The notes: a model not told the origin generated them from the sequence alone. 64,000 nt of DNA from Cristatella mucedo (GCA_009760855.2 WPIO01000050.1:1707001-1771000), one strand, 5' to 3'. Counted from the stretch's first letter, positions 1 to 10,165 are shown. Translations and numbers: made by a program.

Positions 1-325
1 CTGCTTACATGTCTACCGACATGTGCAATCAGGCGATTACATCTGGTGCAAAACTCTGCAGCTAGGCTTGTCTGTCGTTAGCGTCGCAGTTGCCACATTA
101 CACCACTTCTCGCCGACCTACACTGGCTACCAGTCAAGCATTGACTTCAAAGTTTGGTCGCTCACTTTTAGGTCACTTCATTCTTTGGCTCCAGCCTATC
201 TCTCAGATCTACTCCCCCACCGGGCCAAGCATCGTACCACCTGCTTTTCGGAATCCAACAGTTTACCACTACCTCGTACAAACCTCAAATCTTTTGGAGA
301 CCGTGCATTTAGTTCGTATGTGTCG
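1..325 (+). mobile_element. L2-like LINE fragment, 3' part of the ORF
   Basis: A frame-broken relic matching 4,660-4,970 and 21,370-21,690 of the better copies (region of the LVQNSAARLVC and PAYLSDLLPH motifs). It is cut by the window start and ends abruptly near 325 in unrelated sequence. Confidence 0.85.
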
Positions 326-611
326 ATTCTGTTGGTTTAGTTTGGTGGTGCCGAGGAATCAGTTTTGTTCTTTGCTAACTCTGAGCCGTATGTGGAATAG
401 TTGTGCTGACACCGAGTACCGGCTAGTTGGCTTTGAAATGGGTAATTATTTAGAGTCGTGCGATTTGGATTGCTAGTATTCGTAACAAGGCCATCTGCAT
501 TGCAACCTTTGAATGTGCAAGCTTGCCTACTCAGATCACGATGCTGTAATTGCTTGGCAGTGAAGAGTTGTGTTCATGGCAAGCCCAGTGGAGAATTAAG
601 TAAATCATTAT
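326..611. other. No recognised feature
   Basis: No gene, repeat or RNA recognised; short overlapping frames only. Confidence 0.5.
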
Positions 612-742
612 TGTGAGCCGTGATGGCACACAAGGTAAGGCGATTGCTTTCAAATCCTGCCGCAGGTGATCCTATATCGCTGCTGCAAGCAGTGGTGATA
701 GCCTTAAAGGCTCTTCTGTCGATATACGAAAGACGCTGTTAA
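612..742 (+). mobile_element. SINE-I copy (tRNA-derived), box B deleted
   Basis: It has the family head (GTGATGGCACA..GGTAAGGCG) and the body (AGCAGTGGTGATAGCC..AAAGGCTCTTCTGTCG), but the segment with the T-arm-like box B is missing. Compare the fuller copy at 42,998. Confidence 0.7.
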
Positions 743-745
743 ATC

Positions 746-1490
746 AAGTAGTATTTAAGGCTTGGGTTAAATTACGGCAAAGCTGCAGTGTGCTGTGATG
801 TGTGTGCAGTGATCCATTGTTTGGCCAGGGTGGGAGACTAGAGCTGGCTGATGGCTGGTCTATTGCTAGTCGGTTCCTGGCTTGCCTGCTGCTAGGTTTC
901 GGCGCTTGCCGCCTTTTGACGTCGCTAATTTTTTTTACGCACGAAGTAGTAGCCGCCGGCTGTGGCCCAGACAGCAAGTGGTACGGCGATGAAAACGAGC
1001 CAATTGATCGGCAAGCTGTCTGCCATTGCTTGAATCTTTTTTAGCCGAAAGCTTTTGGGCTCACCAGTTGGTGGTTTAGCTTTAGCACAAAGGCAAATCA
1101 CTTGGGGCAAGAATTCCGGCTAGATCTCGGCCCATGGGCAGCAGGCTGAAATCCAGCCGGCCGATCCGTCTGCTGGATTATCGCTAGGCGTTCTGTTGCG
1201 ATAGGCACACAGAAGTGTGTACGATCAGGATTTATAGCCAGTGCTCAGCTTTACCCATCAATACGGTTACCATGCTAATGCAACCGGAGCCAAGGTGTCG
1301 GCAGTCAGCATCTTGAGTGGTCAACTGGAGCCACAGGTGATGTCCGTTGCAGGCAGCATACCTATAGCTTTACTGGTTGTCTTTAATCTGCTCAAGCTAC
1401 TTGCTGCTACTTTATCGCACCATTCCGATTGCATTGGTTTTGAATTCTTTTGGTCGTTTGAAAGCTTTTGATTCCAGACTGCAGCTTTGT
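746..1490. other. Mostly unannotated; holds the small membrane ORF
   Basis: Apart from the candidate ORF at 925-1,026 nothing is recognised. The overlapping plus-strand frames show no motif. Confidence 0.4.
925..1026 (-). CDS. Candidate 33-aa single-pass membrane ORF
   Basis: ATG at 1,026 (G at -3 and +4) opens MADSLPINWLV, a 20-residue hydrophobic span with FIAVPLAVWATAGGYYFV, then RKKN and TAG. A start 28 codons upstream (1,110) would give 61 residues. The charge pattern suits a small bitopic protein with a cytosolic C-terminus. I do not recognise it; a chance ORF is quite possible. Confidence 0.25.
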   Translation of the reverse strand: MADSLPINWLVFIAVPLAVWATAGGYYFVRKKN

Positions 1491-1492
1491 CT

Positions 1493-1646
1493 CATAATGG
1501 GCCGCGATAGTGCAGGAGGTAAGGCACTCGCTCTTCACAACCGAGGTCGTGCGTTCGAATCCAGCAGTGGGCGTCATTGCGAACTGCAAGCTGGTGATAG
1601 CCGTCAGTTTTTCTGCCGCGATAGAAATGAAGCTATTAAACCAGCT
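1493..1646 (+). mobile_element. SINE-I copy (tRNA-derived)
   Basis: Box-A-like GGTAAGGCACTCG and box-B-like GTTCGAATCC are both present, followed by the shared body and the end AGCTATTAAACCAGCT. Confidence 0.8.
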
Positions 1647-3018
1647 AATGCTTTTTGATCGCTATTGATTCGAGTTTTGCTGTAGCATCCTGAGCATTAT
1701 TGTGCCCCCCCCCCCCCCCCGCCATACTCTGCATGTTAAAGCAGACATAGGAACTTGAAAGTGTGCCCACGATGATGTCAGCTCTAGTACAATGAGAAAA
1801 ATAGCACTGGAGATGCATGCAATGCTTAAATTATCACATGACCTTATGTACCATTTTATTTAATGGAACATGTACCTGTCAAATATTCTTTGGTGGCCTA
1901 AGCACTTGAAATCTAATAGGCTACTATAAATAGCAATACAATAAAAGAGCAATACAATAGTGCTTTTACGAGCAATACAATACAACTACGTCACATACAA
2001 GATGTAGCTTAATAAATAAACAAAGCTGCGTACAAAATAAGCATGACAATTGTCGACAAAATCTTCGGTAAATCGCTCAGGATGAAACAAACCAGTAAAA
2101 CAACCAGGAGAGTGGTACTAAGAGATAGCTGCAATGCCTGCTATGGGCAGACATACTGGCAATGTAGAAACTATGGCTTCAGGCTGTTTCATGTGCTGTT
2201 GGGAGTCTCGTGTTTGCACAACACTGCAAGCAAACACGTGAAATCGACTGCTACCAAGTTACTTGAAAATCAGATTCTCTTCTAACGGGATTAACTAGAA
2301 CACGGCTGCTTGCATTTCCATTAACTCTGTGGCCACCGTGGTGGGAAACGCAGCCAACACGTACAGCAGCACTTACTACCTGAAATGCAAGGTAAAACGA
2401 AATCCCTCCACACACTCTCTCTCTCTCTCACACTCTCTCGAGGCATTGTCAGAGCAACACGCTCCTGCAGTCACATGCAAGCCCGTGCTGTCTGCAGTCA
2501 CACCTCGGCCACTGTCAAGATCGTGGCACTAGCAGTAGCGCTAGCACCCCGGGACTTCAACTCGATAGTGAGCAATCAGAAAATAGGTCGTCCTCATAGA
2601 GGTCACTTTCAGCTCCATGCGGCGATCCCGATTCCTTAAGCAACTTGACTGAATAGATAAAGAGCGCAACGACCTCCTTCTCTGACACGACAATCGTCTT
2701 GAAGTGCTGGGTGACGGCCTGCAAAGGTGCACAAGGATGTGTACAGGTCAGCGCACACACAGACGGCTCACACCTGTAGGCCAATGGACCACAACCAGCA
2801 TTCTGTGACAAAAATCTGGGTCAATCAAAGTCATAAAGGTCTTGTCAAGTGGTGGCAACCACAGACCTTACAATAGTAATAATAATACACTTGATAAGCA
2901 CCCTCGAGAACTCAATCTCTTTTCTAATTAAAGAGTGACACAAGACGTGAGCATTTGGAATTGTCTCACTGGTGTGTTCACAGCCACTATCATGAAAGAA
3001 AAAGAGACAGTCACACAG
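1647..3018. other. Intergenic, no gene recognised
   Basis: It contains a run of 16 C (1,705-1,720), AT-rich sequence with several CAATACAATA repeats (1,930-1,985) and a short CT tract near 2,415. The ORFs in 2,040-2,810 overlap on both strands and look like chance. Confidence 0.4.
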
Positions 3019-3562
3019 AAACAGTCAAGCAACGGATTGACTTCAAGATTTTGTAGCTCACTTTTAGGTCCCTTCATTCTTTGGCTCCAGCCTATCTCTA
3101 AGATCTACTCCCCCACCAGGCCAAGCATCGTACCACCTGCTTTCCGGAATCCAGCAGCCTACGAATACCTCGTACAAACCTCAAATCCTTTGGAGACCGT
3201 GCATTTAGTTCGTATGCTCCCAAAGCCTGGAACTCCCTCCCGACTTGCGTCACAACATCCCCTGACTTGACCACATTTAAAAAGAACTTAAAAACACCTA
3301 TTCAGGACAACATTTAGTGGGTCCCTGTGATTCGTTCTTCATGTGCTTATGTGTGCGGACACTGCATGCTGCCACTAACCACATTTGCATGCTGACCCTG
3401 TGCATGCTGCCACTAACCATGTTATTCATGTTGTTTGTTTATCAAGCATGATATTACTCACCATTCAATTCCATTTCCCTATGCAGCAAATGTTAAGCAC
3501 CCAGGAAAAGATTTGAGTTCTCTGAGGGCGCTTTATCAAGTGCATTATTATTATTATTATTA
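3019..3562 (+). mobile_element. L2-like LINE, 3' end fragment
   Basis: It runs from the VKQRIDFK region through a frame-broken C-terminus and 3' UTR to the tail (GCACCCAGGAAAAGATTTGAG..TTATCAAGTGCATTATTATT). It is a 5'-truncated insertion next to the better copy at 3,855. Confidence 0.85.
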
Positions 3563-3784
3563 AATAGAGCAAGTGAGTTAGCAGAGGGAGAGAGAGAGAG
3601 AAAGAGAGAGAGAGCGAGACTGAGACAGACAGAGCTTACAGAGAAAAATAGAATTGACAGAGTAAGAGAGACAGATGGAGAGGTCAGAGGTAAGGGAGGG
3701 GATGAGAAATGAGAATATGGAGGAGAGAAAGACAACAGTCAGAGTAGATAGACATGGAGTAGAGAGAAGAGTGAGGTCGTATGC

Positions 3785-3819
<35 letters not shown>

Positions 3820-3852
3820 CGCACATGTGTGTGTGTATGTGTGTGTGTACGT
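3785..3852 (+). repeat. TG microsatellite at the 5' edge of a LINE
   Basis: TG dinucleotides, slightly interrupted, run straight into the LINE at about 3,855. The LINE's open frame continues upstream through the TG repeat. Confidence 0.9.
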
Positions 3853-3854
3853 GT

Positions 3855-5315
3855 AGGCTTTAGAGCTAATCACTCCACAGAGTCAGCATTGCTTCGGGTA
3901 TACAACGACCTACTTAGGAATGCAGACATGGGTAGAGTGTCTCTTCTTGTTTTGCTCGATCTTTCGGCAGCTTTTGATACCATCGATCACAAAGTACTTT
4001 TAGAGCGCCTCTCATCTCGCCTGGGCATCACTGGCACTGCTCTGCAGTGGTTCAGGTCCTATCTCAGTGGGAGACTCCAGAGTGTTGACGTGAATGGACA
4101 AAGATCATCTGAAGTACCTCTAAAATATGGAGTACCTCAGGGCTCTGTGCTAGGTCCGGTCCTTTTCACCGTTTATACTCTCACTCTCGCTGATGTGATT
4201 GCCAAGCACAATCTAGGCTTTCACTTCTATGCGGATGACACTCAGTTGTACCTTTGCTTTGATCCCTCCCAGCCTTCGAGCACCTCAAATTCTCTCAACT
4301 CACTTGCTGCATGCATTGATGACATCCGATCATGGATGGCAGCAAATTTTCTAAAACTAAACGATGATAAAACTAACTTACTAGTTATGGGCAAACCTAG
4401 TGTTATTCAGAAATTGGAAAGGCTGACTTTCAAAATTGGCTCTGCCAGCATATCTCCAGTTGCATCAGCTCGAAATCTAGGTGTCATATTCCAAAGCGAC
4501 CTCTCGTTAGACGACCACATCAGCTCCACAGTCAAATCAGCCTATTTTCAGCTTCATAACATTGCTAAAATTAGGGCTTGTTTAGATAAGGATACCACGT
4601 CCAAGTTGGTCCATGCATTCGTGACATCTCGTCTCGACTTCTGCAACTCACTGCTTACTGGCCTACCAGCATGTGCGATCAGGCGATTGCAGCTGGTGCA
4701 AAACTCTGCAGCTAGGCTTGTCTGTCTTGAGCGTCGCAGTTGCCACATTACTCCACTTCTCGCCGACCTGCACTGGTTACCAGTCAAGCAACGGATTGAC
4801 TTCAAGGTTTTGTCGCTCACTTTTAGGTCTCTTCATTCTATGGCTCCAGCCTATCTTTCAGATATACTACCCCATCAGGCCAAGCATCGTACCACTCGCT
4901 TTTCGGAATCCAACAGTCTAGAAATACCTCGTACAAACCTTAAATCCTTTGGAGACCGTGCATTTAGCTCGTATGCTCCCACAGCCTGGAACTCCCTCCC
5001 GACCTGCATCAGAACATCCCCTGACCTGACCACATTTAAAAGAAACTTAAAAACATACCTATTTAGGACAGCATTTAGTGGGTCTTTGTGATTCGTCCTC
5101 GATGTGCTTATGCGTGCTGACACTGTTCATGCTGCCACTAACCACATTTGCATGCTGACCCAGTGCATGTAACCCCTAACCATGTTATTCATTTTGTTTG
5201 TTTTTCAAGCATGATTTTACTTACTATTCTATTGCGCATCACTTTGCAGCAAATGTAAAGCGCCTAGAAAGAGATTAAGTTCTCTGAGGGCGCTTTATCA
5301 AGTGCAATATTATTA
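3855..5315 (+). mobile_element. L2/CR1-like LINE with open RT frame, 5'-truncated
   Basis: An open frame runs unbroken to TGA at 5,089-5,091. Motifs in order: STESALLRVYND, LLDLSAAFDTIDH (RT block with Asp), YGVPQGSVLGPVLF, HFYADDTQLYL (catalytic Y-A-D-D), NLGVIFQSDLSLDDH, SRLDFCNSLLTGLP and the C-terminal GDRAFSSYAPTAWNSLP. The endonuclease domain and first RT blocks are missing. The 3' UTR ends GCGCCTAGAAAGAGATTAAG..TTATCAAGTGCAATATTATT. Known: this RT type nicks DNA and primes reverse transcription at the target. The intact frame suggests a young copy, but the truncation makes it non-autonomous. Confidence 0.93.
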
Positions 5316-5762
5316 GGTAACCCGACAAAAGTTAGCCGATAAAAGCGCAAAACAATAATTGTAAGGAATGCTGGTTTCAATCGGTATTCATAATTTATAT
5401 CATACATAGTAAAACGCACATCACATTAAAGCCACCTTGTAAATATATTTTGAAATGGTAGAGTCGTATAGAAAGAGTTAATCTAGCCTAGTAATGCTAG
5501 CCGATGTTTTTAATTAGATGCTCAGGTTGTGTGCTAGTGCTTAGAGGTAATCTCTAACTAGGACTCACTAGGACTGTTCCGAGGTAGGCTGTTGACGACG
5601 CAAGCACAAACATTCGAGTCCCACGTAACACTGCGATACAGCTGCTATTTCCAAGACAAACATAAGAAAACCGCAGTTTGGAATCCAAAATCCAAAAAGT
5701 ATACAGAATGATGTTGGGGGTTCACCCACTAAATTTCATGCGATCAATTGAGCTTGCCTGGT

Positions 5763-5838
5763 CTTGCGTTGTATGTATGTATCTCCGTCAGTAACTCCAC
5801 AAAGTCATTAAGACCATGTGGGTGTTACGCAGGATTGT
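5763..5838 (-). mobile_element. LINE-B 3'-terminal fragment nested in the tandem array
   Basis: ATGTATCTCCGTCAGTAACT..GTGTTACGCAGGA matches the terminus of the longer copy at 6,970. Confidence 0.75.
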
Positions 5839-6079
5839 GACCTCAAATGGTCAAGTTAGCCAGCCTACTTACAATTTCAAAAGGCGATAGAGCTGCCATT
5901 ACCTTAAAAACTTTTCGAAACTGCAGTTTTGATTCCAAATTATAGACACCACTGTGCTAAGTTTAGCCCACCAAATTTCAAGGGATCCCTTGCCGTTCTC
6001 AGACTATGACCTCCCGATGGCCCAGCCCAAATGGCAGCCCTAAGTAGTCAAACTGCGATACAGCTGCCACTTCCACAAT

Positions 6080-6170
6080 AAGTAATAATAATAATAATAA
6101 TATTGCACTTGATAAAGTGCCCTCAGAGAACTTAATCTCTGTCTAGGCGCTTTACATTTGCTGCAAGGGA
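6080..6170 (-). mobile_element. L2-like LINE 3' tail nested in the tandem array
   Basis: (AAT)n, then GCACTTGATAAAGTGCCCTCAGAG..TTTACATTTGCTGCAA. Tail only. Confidence 0.85.
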
Positions 6171-6400
6171 AAGTGTTTCGAAGCTGCGATTTTAATACTA
6201 ATTTACAGAAAACCATTTTCCGGGTTTACCAAATACATTTCATGGCATATCGCACAGGGTTTTCTCATGCTATGGCCTCTAATGGCCCGGGCTAGCCAGC
6301 CTCCCTACATAATCGAACAGCTATACAGCTGCCATCTATGCAATAAAATTTTAATAACTGCGGTTTTGAATCCACGTTATAGAAAAGTGTTCCATGTTGT

Positions 6401-6965
6401 AGAAAAAAGATAGGCTTCGAATTTATTGGGAAAGAAGGTTTAGAGCAATCCAAGGGGAAAGAGATATATAGAGACGATGTTGAGAAAAGCTAAATGATAA
6501 ATAATTTTCTTGTACTAGGGGTGCATAACCACGCACAATTCGGTGGGACCAGGGAAGAAGCTTAAAGAATCCAAGTAAATGTCGCATGGTCCACAGTGCA
6601 GTTATCGACTGAAGTTATGCTGGTTACCCAGTCAAGAGCAACATTGACGGCTCATAGCTATGAGCAGAGCAGCAGTAAGAAGCAGAGACAGTAGGACCAT
6701 CGATCATCGGCAGCATCGATGGGCAGTCAGGGCAGGACGGGCACATAAACCGACCTCAATTAGCTGAGCTCTACCCTGCTCCTGCTCCGTACTCAAGCAG
6801 TGCTGATCCAGGTAGCGCTTCAGAGTGTCCGTTCCGAGGGCCTGGAAGTTGGCCTGCAAACGACAAGTTCAAATGCTAAAGAGCACATCCAACAACAAGC
6901 TAGATAGAGTCAAGCCTGCCTGCAAGTAATGAAGGCGAACAAGACAAGTCGTGCAGCAAGTGAAA
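6401..6965. other. No recognised feature
   Basis: No gene, RNA or repeat family recognised in this stretch. Confidence 0.4.
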
Positions 6966-7330
6966 CAGTAATGTAATGTATCTCCGTCAGTAACTCCACA
7001 AAGTCATAAAGACCACGTGGGTGTTACGCAGGAGAGTTTTGTATAGCACACTCACAGCCTAAGCGGCTTTCCGTACGCATTCGGTAGCCAACGGACTTCG
7101 TCTCATGCAACAAAGAGAAAGTGGGAAGCATAGCAGAGTTAGGAGAGCAGTTGAGGTAGTGAGTAGCATAGAAGTAGCAGTTCAGGACCGCTGAAAAAGA
7201 TGTGCCATAGTCGGCAGTTGGAGAGTAGATGTCGTTGCGTAAGAAACAGTACACATCTCGATCACATAGCTGACCGCAGATAGACGCAAACGACGTGCAC
7301 AGCCTTGCCAGCTTCGCCCGCACAGGTCAC
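6966..7330 (-). mobile_element. LINE-B copy: C-terminal ORF and 3' end
   Basis: An open frame on the minus strand reads RNDIYSPTADYGTSFSAVL, CYFYATHYLNCSPNSAML and YRMRTESRLGCECAIQNSPA, then stop. The same protein segment recurs at 47.6 and 59.7 kb. The 47.8-kb copy continues upstream with SFSSAGPRLWNTFP, a motif typical of non-LTR retrotransposon C-termini. It is a family distinct from the L2-like LINE. Confidence 0.7.
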
Positions 7331-7920
7331 GGTGTGCTGACTCATAAATACTACAAAAGCCAGGTTAAACACGCGAAGAACTGTGCAGAACTCAGAACTC
7401 TGCCCTCCACGCTGAGTTCTTTGGGGCCAGGCTGCCGGTGCTCTTTCCCCTCCAATCTGCTTTCTTTCTCCCTAATCTACCATTCAATAGTGATTGCCTC
7501 CCGACATCCGACTTGCCCGCACGCCCGACTTGCTCACATGGCCGCCATCCCCGAGCGAGTTAGCCATACAGTCGTCTGTGCTCGAATAGGCAAATCCAGT
7601 AAACCATAAACATCGTGTGCATGCCAAATTGAGGTTCGATTACAAGATTGTAAGTGACATACGCTGGTCGGTTGCAAAGCAAAGAGCTGGCACAAGAGGT
7701 GCCACACTAATCGAAGAGAAAGCACGGTGCATCCTCCAAGTAAGCAGACGTCGTGCAGACCCAGGTGCAGCTGGCCCGATGCTGTCTGGAGGGATGAACA
7801 CAGACGATACCTGTGGAAGGGTACGACTTCATATCATATGCAGCCCAGACTGCCTCTGTTCTCGATTCGCGTCTCCGTGCCTCAGCCAGCAGCAATAGCT
7901 AGCTTTTGGTAAGAATCTTG
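7331..7920. other. Unassigned; overlapping ORFs on both strands
   Basis: No domain recognised. A minus-strand segment (about 7,801-7,882) with AEARRRESRTEAVWAAYD before a GTATCG could be an exon but lacks a good acceptor. Confidence 0.3.
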
Positions 7921-7924
7921 TGCC

Positions 7925-8068
7925 AAGCTGGATTGGTTCATCGTTTAAGGTGCTTGCTCCGACCAAGGTCTGGCTGAGGTCGTGTGCTCGAGCACCGAGG
8001 CATACGTGAAGCGCCTGAATAGAGATTAAGTTCTCTTGGGGTGCTATACAAATGAATTATATTTGTGA
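7925..8068 (+). mobile_element. SINE-II copy (tRNA head, LINE-like tail)
   Basis: A tRNA-like head (GGTTCATCGTTTAAGGTGCTTG with box-B-like GTGCTCGAGCACC), then GTGAAGCGCCTGAATAGAGA..TTCTCTTGGGGTGCTATACA and AAATGAATTATATTT. The tail is very close to the L2-like LINE tail. Confidence 0.85.
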
Positions 8069-8257
8069 TTGTGAAAGCGAGGGAGCCTGTAGTTCATCTA
8101 ATAGCACACCCCCAAAATGTATCACCACCACAAGTAACTAGTTTTGGCCGAGGCCCCTGCCCCTGCAGAGAGTGGTAAGTGACAAAAGCGGCTAACATGT
8201 GAGAGTCTGTCTGAAGGCAAGAGTTCTGCTCCTGATGCAGATGAACAGAGCTCATAC

Positions 8258-8350
8258 CTTTCTCCAATCGGAGCACTATGAAACCTTCGATGACACTTAG
8301 GACATAAAAGTGCACTAAGGTCAGCATTATCAGCACTTGCACATTCATAT
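8258..8350 (-). CDS. Candidate Cys/His-rich exon downstream of the THAP exons
   Basis: 93 nt, phase 2 to phase 2, between ATGACTCCCAG and GTATGA. It encodes YECASADNADLSALLCPKCH and then RRFHSAPIGER. The Cys-x2-Cys-His...Phe-His pattern looks zinc-binding, but I cannot name a family. Its phase does not join THAP exon 2 directly, so at least one more exon would be needed, or it is not part of that gene. Confidence 0.3.
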
Positions 8351-8374
8351 CTGGGAGTCATAAGTTGAATCACA

Positions 8375-8750
8375 CGATGCATAATCCAAAAATGCCGATG
8401 TCGACCATCCCCCTCTACATAATGCCTCCAAGATCAACAACACCTAGTGATCTAGTGATCCACAAGGTTCTACAAGATCTACAAGATCTACAAGTAGTGA
8501 TCCACAAGGTGGTGGTAATCTAATCTCAAGCTTGTTTGTCAGCAATATTATTAAGATCGCAGGGAGTCCAGCCCCAAGGTAACATTCCTGTCGGCACATC
8601 ATCAGCACCCTCGCTAAAATGCCCATTTGACTCAATCTTCATCAATGCCTTGCAGCACCTCAATGTCTGCATTCAAGACTTCGACTAGCGCCTCATTTTA
8701 AAGCTCACCTCCCAGTCTAAGAAGACCACTAGCCCTGTAGCCTCCCTACT
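8375..8750 (+). mobile_element. Decayed L2-like LINE fragment with a local minisatellite
   Basis: GATGCATAATCCAAAAATGCC matches 19,990-20,010 and CACCTCAATGTCTGCATT matches 20,190-20,210 of the long LINE. Between them lies a short repeat of TCTACAAGA and AGTGATCCACAAGG units (8,450-8,515). Confidence 0.65.
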
Positions 8751-8994
8751 ATCTAGCCTACCTACCTACTAGTCTCCCGCTGAGACGCTGGCTGCGTAAA
8801 TTTGCTAGTGCAACGAATTACTCGCGCACACTGCCCTTGGCCTCTTGTCTTGTCCTGAATTCTTCGAAAAGGACCACACGAGGGCCATGCATATCACGCT
8901 GGCTCGCCACTCAGAGGCGCGTGCACGAAAGGCGGCGGTGGCACGCTCAGACGCACGGCCAAGCCCAGCCAAGCGGCCGATCAAAGGCCACCAC

Positions 8995-9194
8995 CTGCCT
9001 GAATGCCGTCCATCGGGAATTTGAATTTGGTCGGGACCGCGTCGGCCTTCAAGCGCACCGTCTGACCTGTCTTGTCGAAGCACGAGTCATCAAAGTGGTC
9101 CGAGCAGAGCAAGGCGAACGCCGACGGTCGGAACTTGTCCCGCCGCATGCTCGCCAGCCACTGCTGCAGAAGAGTGGGTCGGCTGTGAGGGAAC
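8995..9194 (-). CDS. THAP-domain protein, exon 2 (rest of the zinc finger)
   Basis: 200 nt, phase 2 to phase 1, after CCGTTGCAG. It encodes FPHSRPTLLQQWLASMRRDKF in part, then ALLCSDHFDDSCFD and RLKADAVPTKFKFP. With exon 1 the ligands read C-x4-C-x43-C-x2-H, inside the THAP range, and the invariant P, W, F and P are all present (HKFP, QQWL, DHF, AVPT). The donor GTGGTG is modest. The domain is intact and split by an intron, so this looks like a cellular gene rather than a recent transposon copy. Further exons should lie below 8.99 kb; only one weak candidate is seen. Confidence 0.87.
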
Positions 9195-9435
9195 CTGCAA
9201 CGGGCGGCTGCTGCTGCTCAAAAGCTTCGCTCGTGCGCGGCGTCGTGCGCGCTTCAAGTCGGCATCAAGCAGCAGGGCGGCCCTTCCTGCCGAGTGCCGC
9301 CACGTGCGCTATCGCTGCACCTGGCTGCTGCTGCTGCCTCGAACGTGCGCGCAGAGACGATGGGAGAGAGACTTTGTGAGTGAAAAATTGCCCGGGCATG
9401 GCAGGCAGCTGTGGCAACAGTGCGCACGGGCTCAC

Positions 9436-9503
9436 TTGTGAAATGTCTTGCCACAGTCCTTGGTCCGCCGCGCGGTGCAATTCAGCGCTGCACAGCTGGG
9501 CAT
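9436..9503 (-). CDS. THAP-domain protein, exon 1 (start codon)
   Basis: ATG at 9,503 is the first Met after an in-frame TAA four codons upstream. The exon encodes MPSCAALNC, then RRTKDCGKTFHK, and ends in phase 2 before GTGAGC. M-P-x-C-x4-C at the very N-terminus and the F-H-K/R-F-P join to exon 2 are hallmarks of the THAP C2CH zinc finger, a DNA-binding domain of animal transcription regulators also found in P-element-type transposases. The GC-rich setting suits a promoter-proximal exon. Confidence 0.85.
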
Positions 9504-9663
9504 GGCCGCAGCTTATCTAAAAAACGTAAAAAAGATTAAAATAGTAATACTCTTGAACCACGGGTAGCTTCACGGTACTGCCTAAAAGAGTGGCTTCCAT
9601 AGAAATACACGTAACTCTCTCCTCCCTGTCTCGTGCACTCTGTCCGAGTGTGCCTGGTCAGCC

Positions 9664-9940
9664 TGTCAGTAAAAGACGTCGACGATTGACAAAACATGGA
9701 CAAAAAAGACAATAACGTTGGCTACGAGCAAAAGATGAGAGGACATTTTGCAGTCCTGGAACCACACATCGGAGGAAGCTATACACGACACGGTGCTAAA
9801 ATTGTCGAAAAACTCAAAAGATAAATGTTTAGGTAAGTAACGTATATTGCTTAGTGTGCTATACAAAGATTTTATTTTCATTATTGTTATTATTATTATA
9901 GTGATATTATAATGTGAGCTCATGAGGGAACTGGCAGAAC
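9664..9940. other. No recognised feature upstream of the THAP gene
   Basis: AT-rich sequence with a diverged LINE-like tail near 9,850-9,910; no gene seen. Confidence 0.35.
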
Positions 9941-9944
9941 CAAT

Positions 9945-10165
9945 GGGTAATAATAATAATAATAATAATGCACTTGATTAAGCGCCCTCAGAGAACTCAA
10001 TCTCTCTCTAGGCGCTTTACATTTGCTGCTAAGGGAAACGCAATTGAATGGTGAGTAATATCATGATTGATAAACAACATGAATAACATGGTTAGGGGTG
10101 ATATGCACAGGGTCAGCATGCAAGAGTAGTTGGTGGCAGCACGCACAGTGTCAGCACGCATGGTG
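9945..10165 (-). mobile_element. L2-like LINE 3' end, left arm of an inverted pair
   Basis: (TAA)n, GCACTTGATTAAGCGCCCTC, then 3' UTR sequence up to GTGTCAGCACGCAT. It abuts a plus-strand tail of the same family. Confidence 0.85.

Larger units (their letters stand above)
5630..6400. repeat. Satellite-like tandem array, unit about 170-180 bp, four copies
   Basis: The motif GCGATACAGCTGCCA-TTCC recurs near 5,632, 5,887, 6,056 and 6,316, each followed by AACTGCGGTTTTGAATCC-like, CCAAATTTCATGG-like and GACCTC..ATGGCCC-like sequence. Spacing is 255, 169 and 260 bp. Subtracting a ~75-bp LINE-B fragment (5,763-5,838) in unit 1 and a ~90-bp LINE tail (6,080-6,170) in unit 3 leaves about 170-180 bp for each. 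Copies are diverged. Confidence 0.7.

Noticed and set aside
7707-7895. Minus-strand exon with AEARRRESRTEAVW for the THAP gene
   Set aside because: The donor is acceptable but there is no pyrimidine-rich acceptor and the phase does not fit THAP exon 2.
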